Shown here in pieces: positions 15,601 through 25,937 of a stretch of 64,000 nucleotides of DNA. Numbering within the stretch: the first letter of the stretch is position 1; each line of letters begins with the position of its first letter. Source of the stretch: Mesodorylaimus sp. YZB2_4. Its lineage: Eukaryota; Nematoda; Enoplea; Dorylaimida; Dorylaimidae. Location: assembly GCA_030248295.1 (NCBI GenBank), contig JASANH010000626.1:434001-498000 (forward strand), given 5' to 3'. The position numbers and the translations under genes were made by a program. Below the pieces are notes generated by a model that had not been told where the DNA came from, made no database searches, and worked only from the letters and a program-made list of their open reading frames with translations.

Positions 15601-18600
15601 TCGAGAAGAATAAAGCGGATCAGAATTTCAAGTAAGTCGTGTTAATCCTGAATTTATGGCGGGTGAATTCTGTTGGTTTCATGTTTTAGAAACTTTCTTC
15701 TGCACAACATTTGGTACGATGCCGACTATTGTATGAAAACGCTGTTGCAGCTGCGGATCTACGATAGTACATTGGCCGTGGTCAAGGTGCATGGCTTGTA
15801 TGAAAGTTTGGCCAAAGAGATAATCACGATGGATTCGTGGGACGCGAATGATGGTAAAATAAAGCATTGCCATTTGGAGGAAATTAAATCACAGTAATCT
15901 TGTTTAGACGCGTTTCTATCATTGATATCTGTTCCTGGATTGAGCAGTATTCTGCTGGACTCCCGATCTACTTACTGTCATCACTATTTGGCACGATTGG
16001 AGCAGCTTTATCCGAACGTTACGCCACTTCAGCGCGTTCGTTTTTTGTCATTGTTTGACCCTGAGAAAGAAGAAATGAAGAAGTTGTTGGAGGCGGCTAA
16101 ATTTTCGAAAAAGACGAGCATGCCGACTGGGTGAGGAAGGTTTGGTTCAGGAGCGAAACTTGTGAGCTCTGCGGTGGTTTTTTGCAGACAAGCGCCCTCG
16201 TCACCCAAGGCACTTGCGGAAGACGTGGTTCGTTTCTTCCTGTCGTCGCTTATCTCTTATCTGTACGATGGAAATTTATCGGAATATCACGATGGCATGG
16301 CGGATAGCAATGGTGTGTCGTTGAGCAGTTCAAAAGCAGAATCTCAAGAACCGATTCCGATAGCCTGTGGAGCTGAGCATACTTACGTGTTCGCCTCGGA
16401 TGGGATTTTGTATGGGTTTGGACGATCACGGTATGGAAGCCTGGGGGATCGTGCCGACGCATCAGTTTCCGCTTCACCGCCTGTGTCGATAGTTTTTCCA
16501 GGATTGGCTAAGATGGAAGTTATTCAAGTGGCTTGTGGTGCCGATCATTCAGTTTGCTTGATGAAAAGTGGGGCCGTGTTTTCGTGGGGCTCGAACAAGT
16601 ATGGCCAGTTGGGTATCGGAAAAGATGCGGCGCAGTCGACCAAGCCAATCGTGCTGGCGGGTTTTGACGCTCCGATCATCAAGTTAGAATGCGGCCAGTA
16701 TCACAGCTTCGCGTTGGATGCGAACGGGAAGCCGTGGGGTTGGGGTTGGAATGTTCATCGACAAGTTGGAGCTGGAAATCGAGCGGAGGACATTTTGCGA
16801 CCAACTCGATTAGCCGCTTTTGATAAAGCGACCGTGAAATCGATTTCATGCGGCTACGCCCATACTATCTTCTTGACTGACAGGGGGCATCTCTACGGGT
16901 GCGGCAGCAATTCGTACGGTCAACTGGCGCTGAATGACGTGAAGAAAACGATGACGCCGACCAGGCTCAGCATATCTTCCAGGTGTCAACCCCCGTTGGC
17001 GAATGGAAAAGAGGAGCGGTTTGAATTGATCGCTAGCGGATACTTCCACAATGTTGCACTATCGCGGAGTCGTCGGTTGTTCACCTGGGGAGCAACACCG
17101 CAGTCCTTGAAGTTCAAAGGTAACGGCATTTTGGTGTTGTTAATAAGCACTATTCGGATTGTGAGGGTTCGGCCAAATGCACACTGGCGATGAATAATAA
17201 CACAACAAACTTCAGCCTCGATCGGGAGTTGAACCCACGCCTTTGGGAGCAGCTTAGCGCAGTCAGACAAGGAGCTATTGCAGGAACTACGGGTATAAGG
17301 AAGACGGAAAACTAAGAATTGCCTTTTGTTTTGTTTAGCATTACTGCAAAAGCGGAAACACCAGCAACATACAGCAGCTGCGCCTGCACCAGAGTCTGGG
17401 CCGCAACCACCCCCAGCTTTATTGAAGGGATCGGAAACCACGACCGGCGGCTCGGCGAATGGACTTATCGACACGAAGCATCTGATGCCAAGCTTGGTCG
17501 ATTTGAGTGGCGTCGAAAATAAAAAGATCGTTCAATTGTCGTGCGGTTTTCATCACTCGATGTTGCGTACCGAGGATGGTCAACTTTATTCATGGGGCAA
17601 GAATTTCGAGTTTCAGTTAGGTCACACGGATAAGAAGGAACGTCCTACGCCCACGTTGGTCACGCCTATTGGTCAGCCCATCGCGTACGTGGCTTGCGGG
17701 AGTGATTTTACTATCGCTGTTGACGTCAATCGCCTGCTTTGGGGTTGGGGGAAAAATGATCTTTGTCAACTGGGCTTCGAGTCGTTGGCCCCGAATGAGA
17801 AGCACGCGATGGCCGGACGGGTACTGACCATTCAACGGCCGAATAAAGGTGGCCAAAGAACGATCCAATTACCGCAAGATGCTCGGACTTACGTTTCGAA
17901 GCCGATGCGTATCGCCGGTCTTTGTTCGATGTGGCCTTTGGAAAGCGAAAATGAAGCGGAAAAGGCCCTGAAGAACAGATATTCGCAAATGTACCTGATA
18001 AATGCTCTCAGTGCACTGAAGAATTTCTACGAGTCGGGAGAGCTTATCCAAGTGTTTAGGCAGTATCAAGCTGACGAAATGACATCGTTCATATACTTGC
18101 TGAATGACAATGTGGAAGAGGCGTGCCGAATCTTGCTGGGTGCATTGACCACGGCGGACTCCGTCGAACACGATCAGGTCGATCTGACGCTGTCATTTTT
18201 CGGCGACCTGGCCGAGAAGGCGGGCTTGGAAGTGAATAGAACGTCGGAGGTGCTACGAATCATTTTTAAGCACAGTCGGAAATTGGGAGCTATGGGGTTC
18301 GACCTGGATGGATTTGTGGAGAAGAAAATGGAATTTTGGGCTCCTGCTATCGTGAAGCTGTTAAGCGATGATCCGAAATTAGTTCCGTTGAAATTGAATT
18401 TGCGATTGTGGGCTGCTCAGATAGTCAGTCGGAGATCTGCGAAGAATCGGCCAGTGTCTTCGGGGCCAGTGCTCGGTGGAAAAGAGGGAAAGTACGCGGA
18501 CGTGGCCAAAGAGGACGTGCTTCGCGCAGCTTCGTTGGGGGACAGATATTCGTACAAGTTCTCTTGTGGGCACGTGGTTGGAGAGACCGCTGCTAGAGCA

Positions 18601-18768
18601 TCCTTGAACAGTGTTGCTAGCCATGATATCGCCAGAAGAGCTCCTCGAGTGGCCGACTACGTGCAACAGTATGTGGAAAATGTAGAAAGTTTGCCTTTCG
18701 ATATTTGCCCATCTTGCTTGACCCGAGATTTGGGTCGTATTTTTAGTACTACATTGTCACAAGTTTGA
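12660..18768 (+). CDS. RCC1-repeat trafficking protein, GLO-4/Claret-like
   Basis: Sixteen exons join in frame to about 1,421 aa: 12660-12804, 13243-13430, 13486-13576, 13685-13752, 13814-13936, 13992-14021, 14086-14119, 14174-14292, 14338-14505, 14961-15118, 15170-15344, 15414-15631, 15690-15853, 15908-16130, 16188-17119, 17339-18768. The first 600 residues look like a divergent beta-propeller (AFSPCGRWLACVLSTGAIEI) followed by helical repeats as in HPS/Vps proteins. Seven RCC1 repeats follow (cores ACGAEHTYVF, ACGADHSVCL, ECGQYHSFAL, SCGYAHTIFL, ASGYFHNVAL, SCGFHHSMLR, ACGSDFTIAV), enough for a closed propeller. The C-terminus is helical and ends with a likely zinc site (CGH then CPSC). Length and RCC1 content fit nematode GLO-4 and insect Claret, which act in lysosome-related organelle biogenesis with a Rab. 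The architecture is seen; the orthology is inferred. Exon 9 could start at 14353 instead, giving five fewer residues. Confidence 0.8.
13025..13047. repeat. Perfect 8-bp stem-loop in intron 1
   Basis: TCAGCGAG, a seven-base loop TTGAATA and CTCGCTGA form a perfect hairpin inside the 438-bp first intron of the RCC1-repeat gene. The shape resembles a tRNA T-arm, though no convincing rest of a tRNA surrounds it. Confidence 0.35.
14522..14800 (+). mobile_element. tRNA-derived SINE, copy A (intronic)
   Basis: Lies in the 455-bp intron between exons 9 and 10 of the RCC1-repeat gene. It starts with a good Pol III A-box (TGGCTCAGCTCG) and has a degenerate B-box about 70 bases on (AGTTATATTCC). The following block, with GCATACCTGAC and a later ACTCAC, recurs in the copy at 63.1 kb, which also has A- and B-box-like sequences. 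Two copies sharing a tRNA-like head and the same body sequence is what a SINE family looks like. Ends and target-site duplications were not resolved. Confidence 0.5.
17215..17275 (-). repeat. tRNA-like sequence in an intron
   Basis: On the minus strand this intronic stretch carries an excellent Pol III B-box (GGGTTCAACTCCC) and an anticodon-arm-like segment before it, but no matching acceptor stem on the 5' side. It is probably a decayed tRNA or the head of a tRNA-derived SINE, in the intron between the two large RCC1 exons. Confidence 0.35.
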
Positions 18769-19095
18769 TTGTAGAGTCCCTTAGACGTGGTCTTTCTGTG
18801 ATACCTCCTATTATTTTGTAGATTAGGTTTTAAATGTGATCTTTAATGGTTTTATGGAGTGATGGATTTGTAAAGCTGTGCATTGCATGGGCCTGAAAAT
18901 GAGTTCGGCAGAACTAATTGCTAGTTAGCGTGAGCTGGAAAAATATCAGTTTGGCACATTCACACCGACTTGGACCGGGACAAGTTGAGCACAGTTTGTT
19001 TCATTACTTGTCAATGGATGGTGACAGGCAAGACAGCTATGTGCAATATTTATCATACCAGCCATGTATGCGAATCTTGGTGAGTCTATCCGAAC

Positions 19096-19407
19096 CTAGA
19101 AAGGTGGTGGTGGCAAGTGGTCTTGCACATCTCCGTTGATGTCGTACAATCGATTTCCTTGTCTTCTGGCGGCAGGTGGTGGCTGTTCTTGTACCACTGG
19201 TTCTTGTTTTTCATCTTTCACTTTTCCAGTGCCGATGAAAAACGAGTCCAACAAGCTCGGCTGCGAGCGACTTCGTTGTTCTTCTTGTTTGGGTGCGAAA
19301 CGATCCATCGAATTGTTGTTCTTCTGATCACTGCTCACCCATGAGCCGACGGGCTGACCATTGGACGACTTGAACATATTTCGGAACGCGAACGATTCGA
19401 ATCGCAT
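19096..19407 (-). CDS. Hypothetical 103-aa proline/glutamine-rich protein
   Basis: A single open frame from ATG at 19407 encodes 103 residues, starting MRFESFAFRNMFKSSNGQPV and ending with DHLPPPPF. It is hydrophilic, rich in S, Q, P and charged residues, with no signal peptide, membrane segment or domain I recognise. The frame is open upstream of this ATG to about 19470, next to a possible acceptor (CATTCCAG), so this may instead be the last exon of a longer gene. It lies between the end of the RCC1-repeat gene and the vWA/mucin pair and could be non-coding. Confidence 0.35.
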   Translation of the reverse strand: MRFESFAFRNMFKSSNGQPVGSWVSSDQKNNNSMDRFAPKQEEQRSRSQPSLLDSFFIGTGKVKDEKQEPVVQEQPPPAARRQGNRLYDINGDVQDHLPPPPF

Positions 19408-21205
19408 AAGTGTGACTACGGGGCGATGGGAGGGAAGCACCCGTGCGAGATGGCCGGATGAGATGAGACCTGGAATGGACTAGCCAGGCAACAAAACAAT
19501 CCTCAGCTGCCTACCCACCTGTTCACAATGTCAGCACTCAAATACAAAGCCTGGTCGTCATGGGGTCGCACGGTTATTTTGACTGCTCGCTTGGCTGCCA
19601 GGGCATCGATTTTGACTCGATGGAATGACTAACTAAGAGGACAGAGGCGAAGCAAAAGGTGTTGTGAGAACATATGTATGGGGGCATGTCGAAATGAGAA
19701 ATGACCAGTGGGACGGAGAACACAAAATCGATTTCTTGAGGCGTAAGAACATCTAATGTAACCAGTCCTGGTAGGCGTAGGATGGAGGCGGCCGACCGAA
19801 GTCGGCGGGACAAAAACTCCGACTGGAGCAAGATAGTCTTGCGACTATACCTACGGCTGAAACATCAACCCGAGGGGTTGACGTCTCCCAGCCAGGGGAG
19901 AGTATCGATTACTCTCTCCCACTCGCCATGGCCTCCTAGGCATGAGGGTTACACTAACGATAAGATCGAAATGATCTTTCTCTTACTGTACTTGCACGTT
20001 GCACTTCAGATAAGCCCCTCTCCATTTCCCACACACCCCTCGAATGGTGCCAGAAGGGGGCCACGTCGACAACTTACCTTTCCTTGGTGGTCAGGGTTCA
20101 CACGACCCATAGCTTTCCTTCGAGTCATTCCACAACCCTACAATATCTGGGCTACCCCTAACCAGTACGAGCCAGCCCGCCTGTGCGAATGCATTGCTGA
20201 CGTAAGATAGGATCATAGGACAAAGCTCGGCAGATATTCCTGGCCATCCTGTACTTATCACTTGAAGCTCACCGCCCTTCTCTGCACATTTCACAAAAGC
20301 ATCTCACAATCAGTCAGTTCCTTCTCTGTTTTTTTCTCCTCGTACACTTCATGCTAGATCATTGCCATGACTGGACGAGTTTTCGTAAAAATTTAAAAAC
20401 AAAAAGGTTGAAGGACTTTTTCGGCATGGAGCTTGATAGCAACTATTTCTGCGGTACATTCCTTTGGTGCACCGCTGAAACCGATGATTGTACTGTATTT
20501 ATGTACTGTAGTTGGCACTGGTCTGGTTTGAGTGATTCTTAACGAGCTTCCTGGAATCGAATTGAAGATGCTTATATTCTTGTTCAGGATCACGTTTTGC
20601 CGGTTACAAGCAGTCTTCAAAAACCTAGTAAAAAGCGCAATGAGATCAATTTTTAAATTCAAGTCTCCCAAATGTATCCCCATTTGGACCCAAATTGAAA
20701 TTTAATCCCTCGGAAGCGACCATCAAGTAAGAACGGTCAGGTCTTTTAAAATCCCTCGAAGGCATCCCCTCGAATAAACCCTCTGAGATAGTTCAAATAT
20801 AAACTCTTTGTTGCGTCTCGCAAGTATTATAAAATTCCCATCTACCTCTGACTCACCCCTTTTCCCACTACCACCTATCATTTGTCTGAACCTTTCCTCT
20901 TAGCGCCAAGTAAAACTGTGAGATCAAGCAGTTGCGTCCAACATCCACTGCATCATACACAAAATCGGAAATGGGCGCTCTTTCCGACACTCTTGGGCTT
21001 GTAATCGAGTAATTGTAGATCATTATTAGGGAGTGTAAATTTCTTGGCTGGATTTGTGCTTCCGTCATGGAAAAATGGAAGGGGAAGTGTACAGAAGAAC
21101 GCTGCCCTGGCATTATGCATACCAATGGCTTCGTCTTAGAATTCTCGATCGTTTCGTGTGCGCCGCGTAACCTATTCGTTTGGAAGTATCCAATAAAATA
21201 TCAGC
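19408..21205. other. Gene-poor region before the vWA/mucin pair
   Basis: 1.8 kb with only short, conflicting open frames. It contains an imperfect inverted repeat near 19895-19920 (GGGGAGAGTA facing TACTCTCTCCC) and three TACTGTA words, near 19986, 20490 and 20506. No RNA gene was seen. Confidence 0.4.
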
Positions 21206-22975
21206 ATGAACGGACGCACTGTCAGTTCCATCTACTTGATCATGATCGCCTTGTTCGCTTGCACTATGCAATGGCAAATTCTCAAAGAAAAAATCGTCGA
21301 TGTGGCGATCGTGGCCGACATGCATCCGCTCGAGGTGGACGGTTTCGAACCGGAGGTGCACATGGGCCGCGACCGTCACTCGCAATATGGCGCGCTCTAC
21401 GATTTGGTGAGAAAGGTGACGGCCAGCCTGCTCGGCCAGGGCTCATTGGTGCAAGATGCCCGCGTCGCCATTATGACTCTGCATAAGATGGTGGTGACTA
21501 CATACGTGCACATGGAAAATGGAACAGGCGGCGACTACGAGGAAAAAATCAAAGCCATGGTTCGAAATGTCAGCGACATGACCCGCCTCCCGAATCGCAA
21601 CATCATCGAGAATAAGCTTGTGCAAGTAGTGCGGGAGGCGGTGAACGCAAGTCGTGGTAACCGCCCTCACGTGCCTGATTTGCTGATTTGGATCGCTCCG
21701 TACGCTAATCTACCCAATGTCGCTTATAACGACCAATGGAAACCGATCAATCGATTGGTCGGTTTGTCGAACGGGCCAGACATTGCTATCGCTATAGCCG
21801 ACTACGCATCCAACAGCAAGCTCTTATTTTCGTCCGTAATTTCGCCGACCGACCAGCCGAACACAGTCACTGAACGAACTGGAGCTATAATAGCGGCTAC
21901 GCTAGAAGCTTGCATCTCTGAAGTTGATCAGTGTTACGTAAAAACTGACAGCGAGGGGTGTCTCGAGGGTGAGAACTATCGACCTGCACCCGATTCTCTT
22001 CCAACCAACGCGGCCTTTGTTAAGTACTGCCTCCGTGGTCTTGAACTCAGGAAATGCTCGAAGGGGTCTGACGAATGCAAGAAGCTTTGCGATCAGGGCA
22101 AACCATGCGAAACAATGGCGCCTGTGCTTACGCGTGGTATCAAGTCTTCGACTGCGCTGACGACGCCGTCGTCGGAGGCCACTACCACAACCGAAGCTTC
22201 CACGGAAAAGAAAACGACTTCGCCTTCGAGCACATCGACCAGTGCCCCGAGTGCTACATCAACGTCGGCTACGACTACCAGCAGGAGCAGGAGCACAACT
22301 ACTGGCAAAGAAACTTCGAAAGAGCCTGAGCCAACGACGCGGACACTTCCGAACAAAACAACGCCGTCTTCCCGCACCACCACCAGCGAATCCGAAAGGA
22401 CGGCGAGCACGAAGGCAACGACCGATTCTCCAACTACGACGCAGTGGGAATACTTGGGTTTGAGCATGTGGTGGTGGATTGCCATCGGTTGTGTCGTCCT
22501 CGTCCTGATCATTATCATCATTGTCATCATCTGCTGTTTGTGCACGTGCAAGCGATCTCCCCCCGTGCGCTCGCAAAAATCGGTTGGCGACGACTACTGG
22601 CAGGAACAATTCGAAAAGCCATCATCTCGTCGATCCAGCAGGGACCCTGACCGCAAACAAGGACACTCGTTGATGATGGATTCGGGGCGAATGGAAGGGT
22701 CCTTGCGAGACTCCTCGCTGCGTGGTGCTGCTCCGGAAAACTCATCCTATCGCGAGAAACCATCTCGCAGATCGGACAAACGCATTTCGACGGCGGAGGG
22801 TGAGCTGACGAAGCTGTCAGCTACATCGGCTCGCGGATCGCAAAGCGACAGCCATTCTTCCCATTCCTTCTCGCGTAAGTCTGGGAAACATGAAATCGAC
22901 CCCCGCAAGAGGTATGTGCCCGTGTTGTCCAGTACTCGAGCAGCGAACTCGTCAAGTGAACGCTATCATTCGTGA
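21206..22975 (+). CDS. vWA-like mucin-stalk type I membrane protein, paralogue 1
   Basis: Intronless, 589 aa. In order: signal peptide (1-23); a vWA-like fold (about 29-215), with strand VDVAIVADMH, strand RVAIMTLHKM, the helix-strand pair ending GNRPHVPDLLIWIA and strand PDIAIAIADY; a cysteine-rich segment (236-301, CYVKTDSEGCLEG, KYCLRG, CKKLC); a Ser/Thr-rich, probably O-glycosylated stalk (314-413); a membrane span (422-446) ending in a Cys cluster; and a basic, serine-rich cytoplasmic tail of about 140 residues. The MIDAS metal motif DxSxS is absent (DMHPL), so metal-dependent ligand binding is not expected. The next gene is a tandem paralogue. I do not recognise a named family. An adhesion or surface-recognition role is inference from architecture. 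Every other large gene nearby is split by introns, except the paralogue. Confidence 0.85.
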   Translation: MNGRTVSSIYLIMIALFACTMQWQILKEKIVDVAIVADMHPLEVDGFEPEVHMGRDRHSQYGALYDLVRKVTASLLGQGSLVQDARVAIMTLHKMVVTTYVHMENGTGGDYEEKIKAMVRNVSDMTRLPNRNIIENKLVQVVREAVNASRGNRPHVPDLLIWIAPYANLPNVAYNDQWKPINRLVGLSNGPDIAIAIADYASNSKLLFSSVISPTDQPNTVTERTGAIIAATLEACISEVDQCYVKTDSEGCLEGENYRPAPDSLPTNAAFVKYCLRGLELRKCSKGSDECKKLCDQGKPCETMAPVLTRGIKSSTALTTPSSEATTTTEASTEKKTTSPSSTSTSAPSATSTSATTTSRSRSTTTGKETSKEPEPTTRTLPNKTTPSSRTTTSESERTASTKATTDSPTTTQWEYLGLSMWWWIAIGCVVLVLIIIIIVIICCLCTCKRSPPVRSQKSVGDDYWQEQFEKPSSRRSSRDPDRKQGHSLMMDSGRMEGSLRDSSLRGAAPENSSYREKPSRRSDKRISTAEGELTKLSATSARGSQSDSHSSHSFSRKSGKHEIDPRKRYVPVLSSTRAANSSSERYHS

Positions 22976-23753
22976 AGATGTCATTCGAGTCACTGTGTCT
23001 TATCTAATCTTTGTGTGTGTACTTGTTCGTGTCAGAATCAAGGGCTCACTATCTCGAGATACTACAGACTCGCTAGACACTACAGAGACATTGGACGTAT
23101 CGGATCTAACTATTACTGTCGTAAAGATAAAATGGGTTCCGAGGCTAAAAAGTACGTAAATATCCAAACAATTTTTTTGGGAAATTATTACTTCAATTTG
23201 GTCCGAGGGAGTGCAATTATTTTGAGAGAAAAATATGCATCGAAGCTCTTCCAAATACTTGATTATCTTATTCTTAAAATCGGCGCTGACACCCTTGCAG
23301 TACATACTGAGCATGTAATTACCTCGGCGTGAATAGTTCTGTCTTTGTCGTCTTCTCCATCAAAAATATGGCAGAGTATCCATGGGGTTGGCCACGTCAC
23401 ATACAGTATATGCTGTCGCAAGACCCACCACACAGGGGAACTATGTATTTGAGGGCAAATTATCCAAATAAGTCCTGGACTAAATTAGTATTTACTGCAT
23501 CTGCAGTATTTATGACACAATCAGTGCTTTTTGAGATGGATGGGCATCATAAAATGGAAACAAAGTGTTTCTCTTTGCAACTATAGTTCAGTTGTGGCTC
23601 ACCATGGTGCGAAATGAAGTTTCATTAATTCGCCCAGTCTTTTCTTGGCGAATCGACACAGCCCATTATATTGTAAAGTACAGTACGTACTTGCTCGACC
23701 TCAAATTCGGCTCATTTCTTCCCCGTAGAGCAGCCCAAGCCGCCTGTTTTGTC
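22976..23753. other. Spacer between the vWA/mucin paralogues
   Basis: 778 bp between the stop of the first copy and the chosen start of the second. The second copy's frame is open from 23565, but residues encoded before 23754 lack a signal peptide; the ATG at 23754 begins a good one, so it was chosen. TACTGTA-type words lie near 23405 and 23680. No other gene is visible. Confidence 0.45.
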
Positions 23754-25475
23754 ATGCGCCGTCTGGTTGGCTTTTTTCTAATCGCACTCGTGTGTCATGG
23801 AGACGCGCTGGAGTGGCGGAAGTTGAATGAGAAAATAGCCGACATCGCTCTCTTGATCGATACGCACCCGCTCGAAATGGACGGTATGGGCTCTGACGTA
23901 GTGGTGAATAGGCGTGATGGAATCGCTCGTGTGATTAAGGCGACCCTCGAATCTCTGCTTGTGAGCACAACCACCCGCGTGCCGATCAAAGCACCTCGAA
24001 TCGCCGTCATGACTATCAGCCGAACGGCTGTCACCGCGATCGTGCACATGGACAACGGAAACATAACTGTGGCCGAGATCCTCTCGCGAACGACGCAGGC
24101 GATCCGAGATCTCGTCGTGACTCGCTTCCCATCCCGCAGCACGGTAGAGAATGAGATGGTCCGCGCCGCGCGAGATGCGATGGAAAAGAGCCGAGGCAAC
24201 CGTGCCCACATTCCCGATTTGCTCGTTTGGATCGCGTCCTACGAGAATCAGTCAAAATCAGCCAATCATGTCCAAGCTATGCAGCGTCTGATCCAGCTGC
24301 CAAGCGGCCCCGACATGGTGATCGCAGTAGACGACTTAGCATCCGAATCTGGAGTCATCCTGGTCGAAGCGACTCGGAATGGAACGAGGACGGGCGATCT
24401 GGCCTATTTGAACAGTCATGGGGTCTCGGATCTACTCAGCTTGTGCGTGTCGGAGGTGGCGACGGAAGGCTGCTACTTCAGAGATGTCAATGGCGGGTGC
24501 TTCGAGGGAAGGAACTACCGGGCGCATGAAGAATCAAACCAGGCCCAGGTCAAGTATTGTCTTCGCGGTACGGAGCTGCTCGAATGCTCGTTGGGAGTGG
24601 GAGAATGCGAAAGGCTATGCGATAAGCATGCCAGATGGGAAGGCCAGTGCTCAGTCAAGTGCGCTGAGAATGACACTATCAGCTTTCCTAGCGGAACTGA
24701 GGATGAAATGCTCAAATTCTGCCCGCAAAAATTCGTTCCGTGCTCAGGGCCATGCCCATCGATCCAAAAAAAACGGAGCCGCCGAAAAGATAATTCTGCC
24801 AAGACGCCAAGGCTCAACAAGGCGACCAACGGAACTTCCACGACCATGACCTCACAATCGACCACCTCTACGTCTACGGCCGAGACCAAGACTAAGGCTA
24901 CGACAAAGACCACAATCACGACTACGACCAAGACCACGACCAAGACCACGACCAAGACCACGACCAAGACCAAGCCAACTAAGACCAGCAAACCAAGCTC
25001 CAGTGCGGCGCAGTCGACGTCATCAGAGGACACAACGACGAAGGAACAAACTGAGCAGATGACGAAACAGAGAGGAGCCACAACCACTGGCGGTACCAAT
25101 ATTCGGACAACGACCGAGTGGCAGCTGCTTGGCCTGGGACTGTGGCACTGGATCGTAATATCTGGCAGTACGTCAGGGGTCGTTCTCATCCTCATCGTTG
25201 TCATCGTCCTCGTCGCCGTCTGCTGCTGTTGCAAGAAGAAGAGCCGCCGGTTGGAAAACGTAGAGCGAAAGCACAACCATCCGCCCTATGGCCCTCCTGG
25301 TCCGACGGCTTGGCTAGCGCAACGACGCCTCCAGCAGTTCAAGGAACCGCGCCACGATCGCAGGGATCCGTCTCGCCCACCCGGATCCGACTACCGAAGG
25401 CACAGACCCGCGCCATCGCCAATGGATTCGGGCCAGTCCAATTCGTCTGGCTATCGACGACATGGCAGTCGATAG
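23754..25475 (+). CDS. vWA-like mucin-stalk type I membrane protein, paralogue 2
   Basis: Intronless, 573 aa from the ATG that begins a clean signal peptide (MRRLVGFFLIALVCHGDA). It matches paralogue 1 segment by segment: vWA-like strands ADIALLIDTHPLE, PRIAVMTISR and RAHIPDLLVWIASY; Cys-rich part (CYFRDVNGGCFEG, KYCLRG); Thr/Lys-rich stalk (about 350-455); membrane span (466-489); basic tail of about 84 residues. The MIDAS serines are again missing. Differences: a longer Cys-rich part with four extra cysteines (CSVKC, CPQKF, CSGPC), a furin-type site RSRR at about 341-344 just before the stalk, and a stalk built on a TKT tandem repeat. Cleavage at RSRR would release the ectodomain. Paralogy is clear; function is not known. 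Confidence 0.85.
   Translation: MRRLVGFFLIALVCHGDALEWRKLNEKIADIALLIDTHPLEMDGMGSDVVVNRRDGIARVIKATLESLLVSTTTRVPIKAPRIAVMTISRTAVTAIVHMDNGNITVAEILSRTTQAIRDLVVTRFPSRSTVENEMVRAARDAMEKSRGNRAHIPDLLVWIASYENQSKSANHVQAMQRLIQLPSGPDMVIAVDDLASESGVILVEATRNGTRTGDLAYLNSHGVSDLLSLCVSEVATEGCYFRDVNGGCFEGRNYRAHEESNQAQVKYCLRGTELLECSLGVGECERLCDKHARWEGQCSVKCAENDTISFPSGTEDEMLKFCPQKFVPCSGPCPSIQKKRSRRKDNSAKTPRLNKATNGTSTTMTSQSTTSTSTAETKTKATTKTTITTTTKTTTKTTTKTTTKTKPTKTSKPSSSAAQSTSSEDTTTKEQTEQMTKQRGATTTGGTNIRTTTEWQLLGLGLWHWIVISGSTSGVVLILIVVIVLVAVCCCCKKKSRRLENVERKHNHPPYGPPGPTAWLAQRRLQQFKEPRHDRRDPSRPPGSDYRRHRPAPSPMDSGQSNSSGYRRHGSR
24912..24975. repeat. Coding minisatellite in paralogue 2 stalk
   Basis: Tandem 12-bp units related to ACGACCAAGACC encode TKTT-type repeats in the mucin-like stalk. 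Their complement creates a long spurious antisense frame made almost only of V and L. Slippage here would change stalk length between individuals. Confidence 0.75.
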
Positions 25476-25937
25476 ACGGTGTATTGGGAATTTGTGTGAT
25501 ATGTCCATTGCTGTCTGTTTCGCAAGGTTGTGTTTTAAAAATGATGCGACGGCGGTAAGGCGTTCCTTTTCCCTCTCAAAGCCCTTGGCGTAGTAACACA
25601 TGGCTGGGAGAATAGAGCAGCTGACTACGCTGTTTCTTCACGGGGTGCACTGTTTGGATATTCTGAGATATTTTCCCGTTTCCAACGAGACGATCCTAAG
25701 ACAAACATCGTTCTCGCAAAACGCGAAAAAAGCATGCGTTTTTTGTCCATAAAAATTATTGCTGCTGAATCGCTGATTCGTCTGTGAGGGAGGTATGTTT
25801 TCTACTATTCAATTAACAGGCGTAGTGGGAAGATTTGTGCTGAAAAAGTAGCCTAGACACAAGTACTGTACGGCGTAAAAGGAGCGCGGACCAGTATTTG
25901 TTGGGCGGTCAGAGTGAGTGCATGGTTTACAGGAGCA

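Noticed and set aside
19782..20210. 142-codon plus-strand frame
   Set aside because: No domain, signal or neighbouring exon; composition like the surrounding non-coding DNA.
22093..22551. 152-codon minus-strand frame inside paralogue 1
   Set aside because: Antisense shadow of the Ser/Thr-rich stalk, dominated by V; not conserved with the antisense of paralogue 2 as a protein.
24515..25276. 253-codon minus-strand frame with long V/L runs inside paralogue 2
   Set aside because: It is the complement of the TKT repeat and stalk. Paralogue 2 has a signal peptide, membrane span and a matching paralogue in its frame; the antisense frame has none.
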